Shown here: in pieces, positions 11,976 to 20,398 of the stretch
Layout: every line of letters starts with the position of its first letter
Position numbering within the stretch: position 1 is the first letter of the stretch
NCBI RefSeq assembly: GCF_024749045.1
Contig: NZ_CP087184.1
Coordinates: 1-64,000, forward strand
Source of the DNA: Pseudomonas sp. B21-028
Lineage (GTDB): Bacteria > Pseudomonadota > Gammaproteobacteria > Pseudomonadales > Pseudomonadaceae
DNA length: 64,000 bases
Direction: 5' to 3'
The notes under the pieces: generated by a model
Told to the model about the DNA's origin: nothing
Database searches by the model: none
What the model saw: the letters and a program-made list of their open reading frames with translations, nothing else
Program-made: the position numbers and the translations under genes

Positions 11976-14030
11976 TTACCCCAGCAGCGAAATGTCGGCG
12001 ACGCCGAGGAACAGCCCACGCAGGCGCGCCAGCAGCGCGTAGCGGTTGGCCCGTACGCTGGCGTCTTCGGCATTGACCATCACCGCTTCGAAAAACGCAT
12101 CCACCGGTTCACGCAGTGCCGCCAGGCGTGCCAGGGTTTCGCTGTACTGGCGTGCCGCGGCCATCGGCTGGACGGCCTGGTCTGCCTGCTGGATCGCCGA
12201 ATACAGGGAGAACTCATTGGCGTTGTCGAAGTACTTGGCTTCTACGGTGGCCGCGATATTGCCTTCGGCCTTGCTCAACAGGTTCGACACACGTTTGTTC
12301 ACCGCCGCCAGGGCTGCCGCTTCCGGCAGTTTGCGGAAAGCCTGGACGGCTTGCACGCGCTGGTCGAAGTCCAGGGCCGAACCTGGCTTCAGGGCACGCA
12401 CCGACAGGTAGGTGGCGACGTCGACGCCTTCGTCTTCATAGCGCGCACGCAGACGGTCGAAGATGAACTCCAGCACCGCATCGGCCAGGCCGGCGGCCTT
12501 GACCTTGCTGCCGAACGCGTTGACGGCGAAGGCCACCGCATCGTTCAGGTCCAGGTCCAGTTGCTTGTCGATGAGGATCCGCAACACGCCCAGCGCCGCG
12601 CGACGCAGGGCATAGGGGTCTTTGCTGCCGGTGGGCAGCATGCCGATCCCGAAGATACCGACCAGGGTGTCGAGCTTGTCGGCGATCGCCACGGCCGCAC
12701 CGGTCAGGGTGGTCGGCAGCTCGGCGCCGGCGCCACGGGGCATGTACTGCTCGTTCAGCGCCAGGGCGACGTCTTGCGGCTCACCGTCGTTGAGGGCGTA
12801 GTAGTAACCGGCGATACCTTGCATCTCCGGGAACTCACCGACCATCTCGGTGGACAAGTCGCACTTGGACAGGATGCCGGCACGGGCCGCGCGCTGGGGG
12901 TCGCCGCCGATGCGTGGGGCGATGAACGCCGCCAGCTTCGACACACGCTCGGCCTTGTCATAGACGCTGCCGAGTTTTTCCTGGAACACCACGTTTTTCA
13001 GGCGCTCGTTGAAGCTTTCCAGCGGTTGCTTCTTGTCTTGCTTGAAGAAGAACTCGGCATCGGTCAGGCGCGGGCGAACGACTTTTTCGTTACCGGCGAT
13101 GATTTGCTGCGGGTCCTTGCTTTCGATGTTGGCGACCGTGATGAAACGCGGCAGCAACTTGCCTTCGGCGTCCAGCAGGCAGAAATACTTCTGGTTGTCC
13201 TGCATGGTGGTGATCAGCGCTTCCTGCGGCACTTCAAGGAAACGTTCCTCGAACGAGCACACCAGCGGCACTGGCCATTCCACCAGCGCGGTCACTTCGT
13301 CCAGCAGGCTTGGCGGCACGATGGCAGTGCCTTCCTGGCGGGTCGCCAGCTCTTCGGTGCGCTTGCTGATCAGCTCGCGACGCTCGTTGGCGTCGGCCAA
13401 TACGTAGGCAGCACGCAGGTCGGCCAGGTAGTTGGCTGGCGAGGTGATGCGCACGCTTTCCGGGTGGTGGAAGCGGTGACCGCGGGAATCGCGGCCAGCC
13501 TTCTGGGCCAGGATCGTGCAGTCGATGACCTGGTCGCCGAGCAGCATGACCAGCCATTGAGTCGGACGCACGAACTCTTCCTTGCGCGCGGCCCAGCGCA
13601 TGCGCTTGGGAATCGGCAAGTCATTGAGAGAGTCTTCGACGATGGTCGGCAGCAGGCTGGCGGTCGGCTTGCCCTTGATGCTCTGGCTATAGCGCAGCTT
13701 CGGGCCGCTCTGGTCGATTTCGCTCAAGTCCACGCCACACTTCTTGGCGAAGCCCAGGGCGGCCTGGGTCGGATTGCCGTCGGCGTCGAACGCGGCCTGA
13801 CGTGGCGGGCCGTCGAGGTTGATGCTGCGGTCCGGCTGCTGGGTCGCGAGGCCGGTGATCAACACGGCCAGGCGGCGCGGCGCGGCGTAGACGTGCTTGG
13901 TTTCGAAGTTCAGGCCGGCGGTTTGCAGGCCTTTTTCGATACCGGCCAGGAACGCGTCGGCCAGGGTATTCAGGGCTTTGGGTGGCAGTTCTTCGGTGCC
14001 CAGTTCAACCAGAAAATCTTGAGCACTCAT
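11976..14030 (-). CDS. glyS: Glycine--tRNA ligase beta subunit
   Basis: Beta chain of the bacterial alpha2-beta2 glycyl-tRNA synthetase, providing the tRNA-binding part. The 684-residue product starts [20 protein letters not shown], the family N-terminus. It contains the HD-like region and the C-terminal anticodon-binding DALR-type domain. Its ATG overlaps the glyQ stop as ATGA (14027-14030), indicating translational coupling. Confidence 0.98.
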   Translation of the reverse strand: MSAQDFLVELGTEELPPKALNTLADAFLAGIEKGLQTAGLNFETKHVYAAPRRLAVLITGLATQQPDRSINLDGPPRQAAFDADGNPTQAALGFAKKCGVDLSEIDQSGPKLRYSQSIKGKPTASLLPTIVEDSLNDLPIPKRMRWAARKEEFVRPTQWLVMLLGDQVIDCTILAQKAGRDSRGHRFHHPESVRITSPANYLADLRAAYVLADANERRELISKRTEELATRQEGTAIVPPSLLDEVTALVEWPVPLVCSFEERFLEVPQEALITTMQDNQKYFCLLDAEGKLLPRFITVANIESKDPQQIIAGNEKVVRPRLTDAEFFFKQDKKQPLESFNERLKNVVFQEKLGSVYDKAERVSKLAAFIAPRIGGDPQRAARAGILSKCDLSTEMVGEFPEMQGIAGYYYALNDGEPQDVALALNEQYMPRGAGAELPTTLTGAAVAIADKLDTLVGIFGIGMLPTGSKDPYALRRAALGVLRILIDKQLDLDLNDAVAFAVNAFGSKVKAAGLADAVLEFIFDRLRARYEDEGVDVATYLSVRALKPGSALDFDQRVQAVQAFRKLPEAAALAAVNKRVSNLLSKAEGNIAATVEAKYFDNANEFSLYSAIQQADQAVQPMAAARQYSETLARLAALREPVDAFFEAVMVNAEDASVRANRYALLARLRGLFLGVADISLLG

Positions 14031-14980
14031 TGTGCAGCCTCCAGCTTAGCCAACACTTCATCACGCAGGTCCGGGGTCGCCATCGGGAAGCCCAGCTTGG
14101 CACGGGCCATCAGGTAGGCTTGCGCGACGGAACGCGCCAGGGTGCGCACACGCAGGATGTATTGCTGGCGCGCGGTCACGGAAATCGCCCGGCGTGCGTC
14201 CAGCAGGTTGAAGGTATGGGACGCCTTCAACACCATTTCATAGCTCGGCAACGGCAGCGGCTGGTCCAGCTCGATCAGGCGCTTGGCTTCGCTTTCATAG
14301 AAGTCGAACAGTTCGAACAGCTTGTCGACGTTGGCGTGTTCGAAGTTGTAGGTCGACTGTTCCACTTCGTTCTGGTGGAACACGTCGCCGTAGGTCACCT
14401 TGCCGAACGGGCCGTCTGCCCACACCAGGTCGTAGACCGAATCCACGCCTTGCAGGTACATGGCCAGGCGTTCCAGGCCGTAGGTGATCTCGCCGGTCAC
14501 CGGGTAGCACTCGATGCCGCCCGCCTGCTGGAAGTAAGTGAACTGGGTCACTTCCATGCCGTTGAGCCAGACTTCCCAGCCCAGGCCCCAGGCGCCCAGG
14601 GTCGGCGATTCCCAGTTGTCCTCGACGAAACGGATGTCATGCACCAGCGGGTCGAGGCCCACGCGCTTGAGGGAGCCCAGGTACAGTTCCTGGAAGTTTT
14701 CCGGGTTCGGTTTCAGGACCACCTGGAACTGGTAGTAGTGCTGCAGACGGTTCGGGTTTTCGCCGTAGCGGCCATCAGTCGGGCGGCGGCTGGGCTGCAC
14801 GTAGGCGGCGTTCCAGGTTTCCGGGCCGATGGCACGCAGAAACGTGGCAGTGTGGAAAGTGCCGGCGCCTACTTCCATATCGTAGGGCTGAAGTACCACG
14901 CAACCTTGCTCGGCCCAGTATTGCTGGAGGGCGAGGATCAAGTCTTGGAAGGTACGCACGGCTGGCGTAGGCTGGCTCAC
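14027..14980 (-). CDS. glyQ: Glycine--tRNA ligase alpha subunit
   Basis: Catalytic class II synthetase chain forming glycyl-adenylate. The 317-residue product has the family start [18 protein letters not shown], then [19 protein letters not shown], the [19 protein letters not shown] block and [13 protein letters not shown] chose GTG at 14980 with AGGTGA upstream; the open frame continues far upstream but that part lies over the divergent tag gene. It is the first gene of the glyQ-glyS-gmhB-plsC run. Confidence 0.97.
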   Translation of the reverse strand: MSQPTPAVRTFQDLILALQQYWAEQGCVVLQPYDMEVGAGTFHTATFLRAIGPETWNAAYVQPSRRPTDGRYGENPNRLQHYYQFQVVLKPNPENFQELYLGSLKRVGLDPLVHDIRFVEDNWESPTLGAWGLGWEVWLNGMEVTQFTYFQQAGGIECYPVTGEITYGLERLAMYLQGVDSVYDLVWADGPFGKVTYGDVFHQNEVEQSTYNFEHANVDKLFELFDFYESEAKRLIELDQPLPLPSYEMVLKASHTFNLLDARRAISVTARQQYILRVRTLARSVAQAYLMARAKLGFPMATPDLRDEVLAKLEAAQ

Positions 14981-15061
14981 GAAATTCACCTGTTTCTTGG
15001 GCTGCGATTTAAAGAGCGGGAGTATACCCGATTCGTTCATGCGCACGCCCCCTGGAGCCTT

Positions 15062-15619
15062 ATGCCACGCTGCTTTTGGTGTTCCGAAGATCCGTTGTAC
15101 ATGGCCTATCACGATCAGGAGTGGGGGACGCCGCTGCGCGATGCGCAGGGTTTGTTCGAGTTGCTTTTGCTCGAAGGGTTCCAGGCCGGGCTGTCCTGGA
15201 TCACCGTGCTGCGCAAACGCGCCCATTACCGCGAGGTGCTGTACAACTTCGACGTACAGCGGTTGGCGCAGATGAGCGATGCCGAAATCGAGGACCTGAT
15301 GCAGGACCCCGGCATCATCCGCAACCGCCTCAAGCTCAAGGCCGCGCGCCGCAACGCCCAGGCCTGGTTGGCGCTGGAAAACCCGGTGGCGTTCCTCTGG
15401 TCGTTCGTCGGCGACAGACCCATCATCAACCATTTCAGGGACCGCACCGAAGTGCCGGCCATCACGCCCGAAGCCGTGCAGATGAGCAAGGGCCTGAAAA
15501 AGGCCGGCTTCACCTTCGTCGGGCCGACCATTTGCTACGCCTTCATGCAGGCCTCGGGCATGGTGATGGACCACACCCAGGACTGCGACCGCTACGCCGA
15601 GCTGGCAAACGGCGGTTAG
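15062..15619 (+). CDS. tag: DNA-3-methyladenine glycosylase I
   Basis: Base-excision repair enzyme that removes 3-methyladenine. The 185-residue product starts [22 protein letters not shown], with the N-terminal Cys and the DQEWG motif of the Tag family. It has the [20 protein letters not shown] helix-hairpin region. The zinc-binding set is completed by the C-terminal HTQDCDRY motif. I chose ATG 15062 over the much longer open frame, which runs antisense to glyQ. It is divergent from glyQ and followed 42 bases later by the acyltransferase gene. Confidence 0.95.
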   Translation: MPRCFWCSEDPLYMAYHDQEWGTPLRDAQGLFELLLLEGFQAGLSWITVLRKRAHYREVLYNFDVQRLAQMSDAEIEDLMQDPGIIRNRLKLKAARRNAQAWLALENPVAFLWSFVGDRPIINHFRDRTEVPAITPEAVQMSKGLKKAGFTFVGPTICYAFMQASGMVMDHTQDCDRYAELANGG

Positions 15620-15661
15620 AATAGCCGGCTCGCAACACGCCCATGAATTCAGGAGTGACCT

Positions 15662-16549
15662 GTGGATAAGTTGAAAGGCGCCTTGCTGGTCGGCGCTCTG
15701 CGGTTGTTTGCGCTGCTGCCCTGGCGAGCGGTGCAGGCGGTGGGGTCGGCCATCGGCTGGCTCATGTGGAAACTGCCCAACCGCTCCCGCGACGTGGTGC
15801 GGATCAACCTCGCCAAGTGCTTTCCCGAGATGGACCCGGCCGAGCGCGAGCGCTTGGTGGGCCAGAGCCTCAAGGACATCGGCAAGTCCCTGACCGAAAG
15901 CGCCTGCGCCTGGATCTGGCCGGCCCAGCGCTCCATCGAACTGGTGCGTGAAGTCGAGGGCCTGGAAGTATTGAAAGAAGCGTTGGCGTCCGGAAAAGGC
16001 GTGGTGGGCATCACCAGCCACCTGGGCAACTGGGAAGTGCTCAACCACTTCTATTGCAGCCAGTGCAAACCGATCATTTTCTACCGTCCGCCCAAGCTCA
16101 AGGCGGTGGATGAACTGCTGCAGAAGCAACGGGTGCAACTGGGCAACAAGGTCGCGGCGTCCACCAAGGAAGGCATCCTCAGCGTCATCAAGGAAGTGCG
16201 CAAGGGCGGCCAAGTGGGTATACCCGCCGACCCGGAACCGGCCGAATCCGCCGGCATCTTCGTGCCCTTTTTCGCCACCCAGGCCCTGACCAGCAAGTTC
16301 GTACCGAACATGCTCGCCGGCGGCAAGGCCGTCGGCGTCTTCCTCCATGCCCTGCGCCTGCCGGACGGCTCCGGCTACAAAGTCATCCTCGAAGCCGCCC
16401 CCGAGGCCATGTACAGCACCGACACCGCAACCGCCTGCGCCGCCATGAGCCAGGTGGTGGAGCGTTACGTACGGGCGTACCCGAGCCAATACATGTGGAG
16501 CATGAAACGCTTCAAGAAACGCCCGCCGGGCGAGGCGCGGTGGTACTGA
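15662..16549 (+). CDS. Lipid A biosynthesis lauroyl/acyl transferase (LpxL/HtrB family)
   Basis: Inner-membrane late acyltransferase that adds a secondary acyl chain to lipid A. The 295-residue product starts at GTG 15662 and has an N-terminal hydrophobic anchor. The catalytic motif HLGNWE (H-X4-E) lies in [12 protein letters not shown], followed by [21 protein letters not shown], the equivalent of the family DQ-rich segment. It matches the position of P. aeruginosa PA0011, next to tag. The start codon overlaps a perfect DnaA box (15661-15669). Confidence 0.9.
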   Translation: MDKLKGALLVGALRLFALLPWRAVQAVGSAIGWLMWKLPNRSRDVVRINLAKCFPEMDPAERERLVGQSLKDIGKSLTESACAWIWPAQRSIELVREVEGLEVLKEALASGKGVVGITSHLGNWEVLNHFYCSQCKPIIFYRPPKLKAVDELLQKQRVQLGNKVAASTKEGILSVIKEVRKGGQVGIPADPEPAESAGIFVPFFATQALTSKFVPNMLAGGKAVGVFLHALRLPDGSGYKVILEAAPEAMYSTDTATACAAMSQVVERYVRAYPSQYMWSMKRFKKRPPGEARWY

Positions 16550-16621
16550 AGGCCCGCCACTTCATAAGATCGGCCCCACCGGGATTTATGGTGAATGCAG
16601 AGTCTGCGAACACTCAAGAAC

Positions 16622-16718
16622 CCCTGTGGGAGCCGAGTTTGCTCGCGATGACGGCGACACATTCAACATCGGTGCAAGCAGACCCACCGCCATCGCGAGC
16701 AAGCTCAGCTCCCACAGG
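16622..16718. repeat. REP pair, family A
   Basis: CCTGTGGGAGCCGAGTTTGC and, after about 50 bases, the inverted copy GCAAGCTCAGCTCCCACAGG. Each copy ends inward in a CGCGAT half. This inverted arrangement of two REPs is typical of a Pseudomonas BIME. Confidence 0.85.
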
Positions 16719-16759
16719 GATTTGTAATGGATGCAATGTCTATGAACAACCCGGAAAAA

Positions 16760-16871
16760 CTGTTGGAGCGAGCCTGCTCGCGATTGCGCACTGACAAGCC
16801 CCCCATACCTGACTGACCCAACCTCCTGTGGCGAGGGAGCTTGCTCCCGCTGGACTGCACAGCAGTCCCAA
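16760..16871. repeat. Degenerate family A REP followed by a family B REP
   Basis: GTTGGAGCGAGCCTGCTCGC at about 16762 is a decayed family A unit. TCCTGTGGCGAGGGAGCTTGC at about 16826, running to CAGCAGTCCC, is a family B unit. With the pair at 16622 these account for most of the 416-base gap between the LpxL-like and VOC genes. Confidence 0.75.
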
Positions 16872-16966
16872 TTGCCTGAAGCCCTCCCCCAGCCAACCGA
16901 TTCTCCAAGCACAATAAAGCTCAATAGCCTAACCTCCCCTATCTCCAACCAGCCAAGGAAGCGCCA

Positions 16967-17320
16967 ATGGGCATTCGAGGTAACGACCGCCAGATCGATA
17001 ACATCGAGTTCAATGTCAGCGATATCGGCCGAAGCAAAGCCTTCTATGGAAGCGTATTCGGCTGGCGTTTCGTCGACTATGGCCCAACCTATACCGAATT
17101 CAGCGACGGTCGCCTGACCGGCGGGTTCACCACCGGTGAACCTGTGCGCCCAGGCGGCCCGTTGATCATCCTGTACGCCGATGATCTCGAAGCGACCCAA
17201 CTCAGGCTCAAGACCGCAGGCGCCACCATCAGTCGTGACGTATTCGCCTTTCCAGGCGGTCAACGTTTCCACTTCATCGATCCGGACGGCTATGAACTGG
17301 CGGTGTGGTCGGCTGCCTGA
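16967..17320 (+). CDS. VOC-family (glyoxalase/bleomycin-resistance/dioxygenase fold) protein
   Basis: Small 117-residue vicinal-oxygen-chelate protein. It has two beta-alpha-beta-beta-beta halves: QIDNIEFNVSDIGRSKAFYGSVFGW early, and FPGGQRFHFIDPDGYELAVWS at the end, which carries the metal-binding His/Glu region. The VOC fold is clear but the substrate is not recognisable. REP elements flank it on both sides, so it appears to be a single-gene unit. Confidence 0.8.
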   Translation: MGIRGNDRQIDNIEFNVSDIGRSKAFYGSVFGWRFVDYGPTYTEFSDGRLTGGFTTGEPVRPGGPLIILYADDLEATQLRLKTAGATISRDVFAFPGGQRFHFIDPDGYELAVWSAA

Positions 17321-17397
17321 TTACTCTGTCGAGCAAAGCCCCTCGCCACGTCATCCCATCTGACCTGAGGTGCCCCCAAATGGGCCCAAGGCTCACC

Positions 17398-17443
17398 CTT
17401 GTGGCGAGGGGATTTATCCCCGCTGGACTGCGCAGCAGTCCCA
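17398..17443. repeat. REP, family B
   Basis: CTTGTGGCGAGGGGATTTATCCCCGCTGG followed by ACTGCGCAGCAGTCC. It is the same family as the units at 53.8, 59.8 and 61.0 kb. Confidence 0.8.
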
Positions 17444-17620
17444 ATCCGCCCAAGTCACCATTTCCTATGGACAATCCCTACCCACGCCCCGGTGTTTATC
17501 CCTTCACCCAAACCCTTCCACCAACCCACACATCCTTGCGCCTTTACCTACAACTACGCCAGAATCCGCCCGCTTGTGCGCCTTGCCCCCGGGTTCTATC
17601 GTCTTCCTGCCACTGCTCAT

Positions 17621-17815
17621 CAGTGGTCGGGTTTAGTAGCCCGTGGTTTCCCGCAAGATGCATGAGCTCCATTCAGGCAGGTATTTCCCATCCCTGTTCT
17701 TGATGGTGGCTGTGCGCAGGGCGCTTCGGCGCGCCGGCAATGCTGGAATCCCCGGTCTACTAACCTGCGTACAGCCGCCACCCTTCTTTTAGTAGGGAAG
17801 AGGTCGCGGCCTCAC
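17621..17815 (+). ncRNA. Structured leader candidate upstream of the DUF6124 gene
   Basis: The stretch can fold into a CGGG-loop-CCCG hairpin (17628-17643) whose loop exposes TTAGTAG. A long stem follows: GGTGGC TGTGCGCAGG (17705-17720) with CCTGCGTACA (17764-17773) and GCCACC (17777-17782). Inside that stem is GCGC-TTCG-GCGC. CTACTAA (17757-17763) can pair with either TTAGTAG at 17633 or a second copy at 17789-17795. A GAGG...CCTC hairpin ends just before the ribosome site. Pairings were found by eye; cis-regulation is inferred. Confidence 0.5.
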
Positions 17816-17830
17816 TGAGGATTCCAGCTT

Positions 17831-18187
17831 ATGTTCAAAGTAACTCCAAACCCTCCGGAAACGGAGCAAGCCTCCCCGCGCACAAAATCCAGGACCAAAA
17901 AGCTCGAAGAAGCCGCAGAGCGCGCCCTGGATTTCTATCTCTCACCCAAAGAGACGAAACCCGACGATCCCCAACCGGGCCAGATATTCACAATCGTAAA
18001 AGACATCGACAACGAATCCCTGCTCGCCAACCTCAGCGAAACCCTGGCCTCGGCTGACGCCATGGTCAACGACCTCGCCTTCGAACTGGAAGGCTCACGC
18101 CGTCATGTGGCGCTCGGTATTCAGCAACTGATCGAGCTGGGTTCGTTGCTGGCAAATCGGGTGCTGGATAACGTTGAGTCGCGATAG
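17831..18187 (+). CDS. DUF6124-family protein
   Basis: A 118-residue protein starting MFKVTPNPPETE, a start seen in a Pseudomonas-restricted family of unknown function (DUF6124/DUF3077-like). A charged, Lys/Glu-rich N-terminus is followed by a predicted helical C-terminal half (NESLLANLSETLASADAMV, HVALGIQQLIELG) that looks like a helix bundle. There is no signal peptide, membrane segment or catalytic motif. The ribosome site TGAGGA lies about 10 bases upstream. The long structured leader sets it apart from its neighbours. Confidence 0.75.
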   Translation: MFKVTPNPPETEQASPRTKSRTKKLEEAAERALDFYLSPKETKPDDPQPGQIFTIVKDIDNESLLANLSETLASADAMVNDLAFELEGSRRHVALGIQQLIELGSLLANRVLDNVESR

Positions 18188-18213
18188 CAGGTAAACATTC
18201 GCGCAATCAATAA

Positions 18214-18244
18214 AAGCGAACCCGACACCGCATGTCGGGTTTGC
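18214..18244 (+). terminator. Hairpin downstream of the DUF6124 gene
   Basis: GCGAACCCGACA and TGTCGGGTTTGC form a 12-bp stem with one G-T pair and a CCGCA loop. There is no long T tract, so termination may be weak. Confidence 0.6.
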
Positions 18245-18280
18245 ATCACTTTGCTGGATTGTCGCTATCTTCAATCGTTG

Positions 18281-18295
18281 TACGAAGAATTCGTA
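18281..18295. promoter_or_regulatory. Palindromic operator candidate upstream of the SDR gene
   Basis: TACGAA-GAA-TTCGTA is a perfect 6-3-6 inverted repeat, 59 bases before the ATG. The size and spacing suit a dimeric repressor. No regulator gene is adjacent. Confidence 0.35.
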
Positions 18296-18354
18296 AATAC
18301 CGCCTCGCCAACATCGCACAGCCCTCTGGTCCATTAACTCAAGGAGTCCCTCCC

Positions 18355-19143
18355 ATGAAAATCGACTTCACCGGCCGTTACGTTTTAGTCACCGGTTCCA
18401 CCAGCGGCATCGGTTTTGCCACAGCCAAAGGCTTTCTCGAAGCCGGCGCCCACGTGGTCATCAACGGTCGCAGCGAGAGCGGCGTGCAGGACGCATTGCA
18501 GCGCTTGGGCGAGCTTGCTTCCAAAGCCGAAGGCTTTGTGGGCGACCTCAGCAACGCGTCAGGCTGCCAGGCATTGGTCGCCAAGTACCCGCGTTTTGAT
18601 GTGGTCATCAACAACCTGGGCATCTTCAAGCTGGAAGATTTCTTCGATACGCCGGACAGCGAATGGCAACGCTTCTTCGAAACCAACGTGATGTCCGGCG
18701 TGCGTGTGTCCAGGGCTTATGCGCAGGGCATGGTCGAGCGTGGTTGGGGGCGGATTGTGTTTGTCTCGTCGGAATCTGGCGTGAATATTCCTGCTGACAT
18801 GATTCATTACGGTTTCACCAAGACCGCCCAACTCTCCATTGCTCGCGGCCTGGCCAAGCGCCTTGCCGGCACGGGGGTTACGGTGAATTCGGTGCTGCCT
18901 GGGCCGACGCTGTCCGAAGGTGTCGCCCAGATGCTTCAAGCGGACGTCGAGCGTACAGGGGAAAGCCTGGAAAAGGTGGCGGCGGATTTCGTCAATGAGC
19001 ATCGCAGTACCTCGATCATCCAGCGCGCGGCGCGGGTCGAGGAAGTGGCCAACATGATCATCTATGCCAGCTCGGAGCAGGCCTCGGCGACCACGGGTGC
19101 GGCGCTGCGGGTCGATGGAGGTGTGGTGGACAGCATTGTCTAG
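18355..19143 (+). CDS. SDR-family NAD(P)-dependent oxidoreductase
   Basis: Classical short-chain dehydrogenase of 262 aa. The N-terminal cofactor motif is TGSTSGIGFA (TGxxxGxG), followed by a DLS acidic turn and the NNLG equivalent of the NNAG motif. The catalytic Ser is in VFVSSESG, and the Tyr and Lys are in MIHYGFTKTAQ (Y-x3-K), so the active site looks intact. LPGPT follows. The start ATG 18355 has AAGGAG upstream. The substrate is unknown. A palindrome lies in its promoter region and a strong hairpin terminator follows. Confidence 0.9.
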   Translation: MKIDFTGRYVLVTGSTSGIGFATAKGFLEAGAHVVINGRSESGVQDALQRLGELASKAEGFVGDLSNASGCQALVAKYPRFDVVINNLGIFKLEDFFDTPDSEWQRFFETNVMSGVRVSRAYAQGMVERGWGRIVFVSSESGVNIPADMIHYGFTKTAQLSIARGLAKRLAGTGVTVNSVLPGPTLSEGVAQMLQADVERTGESLEKVAADFVNEHRSTSIIQRAARVEEVANMIIYASSEQASATTGAALRVDGGVVDSIV

Positions 19144-19204
19144 CGGGTGTAGCGGTAAACCTGTGGATAACTTTCCCCGTCAAGGATCGATTGAGCCGTA
19201 GTGA

Positions 19205-19244
19205 CAAACGCCGCTTGCTCCTTGGGGACAAGCGGCGTTTTCTT
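19205..19244 (+). terminator. Bidirectional terminator between the SDR gene and the repeat-protein gene
   Basis: AAACGCCGCTTG and CAAGCGGCGTTT form a 12-bp perfect stem with an 11-base loop. A TTTTCTT tail lies on the plus strand. It separates the two convergent genes. Confidence 0.85.
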
Positions 19245-19297
19245 GAAAGCAACATTTGGCTGATCCGAACGGGCCTTCAGGGCGATGAGGGATTTAA

Positions 19298-19663
19298 TCA
19301 GGCTGTCCTGTTTTGCAGCCGATCCGAGCCCCCTTCAGCCACACGGTTTTCGATCAGTCGGTCCGAGCCCCCTTCGGCTACGCGGTTTTCGATCAGTCGG
19401 TCCGAACCGCCTTCAGCCACCCGGTTTTCGATCAGCCGATCCGAGCCACCTTCAGCCACCCGGTTTTCGATCAGCCGATCCGAGCCGCCTTCAGCCACCC
19501 GGTTTTCGATCAATCGATCCGAGCCCCCTTCGGCCACCCGGTTTTCGATCAATCGATCCGAACCGCCCTCTGCAACCGTAGGTTGAACAAGAGAGGCAGC
19601 AAACGCATTGCCGAGCGACAGTGCCAGAAGCGAGCCAACGAGTGTTTTGCGGAAAGTGTTCAT
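19298..19663 (-). CDS. Secreted tandem-repeat protein, seven units of VAEGGSDRLIENR
   Basis: A 121-residue protein with an N-terminal signal peptide (MNTFRKTLVGSLLALSLGNAFA, cut near AFA-AS). The rest is six identical 13-residue units VAEGGSDRLIENR plus a seventh ending VAEGGSDRLQNRTA. No known domain is evident. Similar Pseudomonas repeats carry vague labels such as phage infection protein; I do not adopt a function. The ATG has AAGGA about 7 bases upstream and lies 31 bases after ohr on the same strand with no clear terminator between, so co-transcription with ohr is plausible. The copies differ only by synonymous codons. Confidence 0.82.
   Translation of the reverse strand: MNTFRKTLVGSLLALSLGNAFAASLVQPTVAEGGSDRLIENRVAEGGSDRLIENRVAEGGSDRLIENRVAEGGSDRLIENRVAEGGSDRLIENRVAEGGSDRLIENRVAEGGSDRLQNRTA
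19308..19575 (-). repeat. 39-bp tandem coding repeat
   Basis: About seven head-to-tail units of 39 bases encode the 13-residue repeat. Differences between units fall at synonymous positions (for example GGG/GGC/GGT, GAT/GAC, CGA/CGG, TTG/CTG, GCC/GCT). Confidence 0.92.
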
Positions 19664-19694
19664 GTTCTGATCCTTTTATTTGTAGGGAAGTGAG

Positions 19695-20114
19695 TCAGAC
19701 GGCGACGTGCAAGCGGACGTCGACGTTGCCGCGGGTCGCTTTGGAGTACGGGCAGACTTGGTGAGCGGCGTCGACCAGCGCTTGAGCATCGGTTTGATCC
19801 AGGCCCGGCAGGCTGATGTGCAAGTCGATGTCCAGACCGAAACCACCAGGAATCTGGCCGATGCCAACGTGTGCCGTGATCGAAGCGTCAGCAGGAATGC
19901 TGCGTTTGCTTTGGCTGGCGACAAACTTCAGTGCGCCAATGAAGCAAGCCGAGTAGCCCGCTGCGAACAGTTGCTCTGGGTTGGTGGCTTCGCCGCCAGC
20001 TCCACCCAAGGCCTTTGGTGTGGCCAGTTTCACGTCGAGAATCTTGTCGCTGGAAACAGCACGGCCATCACGGCCACCGGTAGAGGTTGCGACTGCGGTG
20101 TAGAGAACGTTCAT
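19695..20114 (-). CDS. ohr: Organic hydroperoxide resistance protein (Ohr)
   Basis: Thiol peroxidase of the Ohr/OsmC family that reduces organic hydroperoxides using lipoylated proteins. The 139-residue product starts MNVLYTAVATSTGGRDGRA. It has the two catalytic cysteines in the contexts AGYSACFIGAL and AHQVCPYSKATRGN, and the family Arg and Glu residues. The upstream region contains two GCGC-centred palindromic sites that could bind OhrR. No ohrR gene lies in this window. The downstream repeat-protein gene follows after 31 bases. Confidence 0.96.
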   Translation of the reverse strand: MNVLYTAVATSTGGRDGRAVSSDKILDVKLATPKALGGAGGEATNPEQLFAAGYSACFIGALKFVASQSKRSIPADASITAHVGIGQIPGGFGLDIDLHISLPGLDQTDAQALVDAAHQVCPYSKATRGNVDVRLHVAV

Positions 20115-20168
20115 GGTATTTCCTCTTAGCTTGATGATCTGATTTGTCTATTTTGATTTGCACTAAAT

Positions 20169-20223
20169 GTTTGTGCGCTAACCAGTTGCGATAAAATTAA
20201 CGCTCAAATAGTTTGCGCGCAAT
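20169..20223 (-). promoter_or_regulatory. Putative OhrR-type operator region of ohr
   Basis: TTGCGCGCAA (20213-20222) is a perfect palindrome, and TTGTGCGCTAA (20171-20181) is a related site about four helical turns away. Both lie in the AT-rich region before ohr. Assignment to OhrR is inferred from position. Confidence 0.4.
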
Positions 20224-20344
20224 GCAAATTTTCAAAATTCTTCTCGATTACTTATAACCCTATGATCTGTAAGAAAATTTATTTTCAGATGACGAGGAAG
20301 GACGTCCAGAGACGCACTAGAGAAAGGAGGGTGAGCCTGTCGAC

Positions 20345-20370
20345 ATAAAAAAACCGCCGATTAGGCGGTT
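20345..20370 (-). terminator. Terminator after the diguanylate cyclase gene
   Basis: AACCGCC-GATTA-GGCGGTT stem. On the minus strand it is followed by a run of seven T, just downstream of the cyclase stop. Confidence 0.88.
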
Positions 20371-20398
20371 CTGGTTCCTGCGCCGGGCAAATCCAACG

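Noticed and set aside
11634-14117. 827-codon plus-strand open frame opposite glyS
   Set aside because: It is antisense to a clearly conserved gene, Gln/His/Arg-rich and without recognisable domains.
19308-19575. 39-bp direct repeats resembling a CRISPR array
   Set aside because: The units are contiguous with no spacers and encode an in-frame peptide repeat; no cas genes are nearby.
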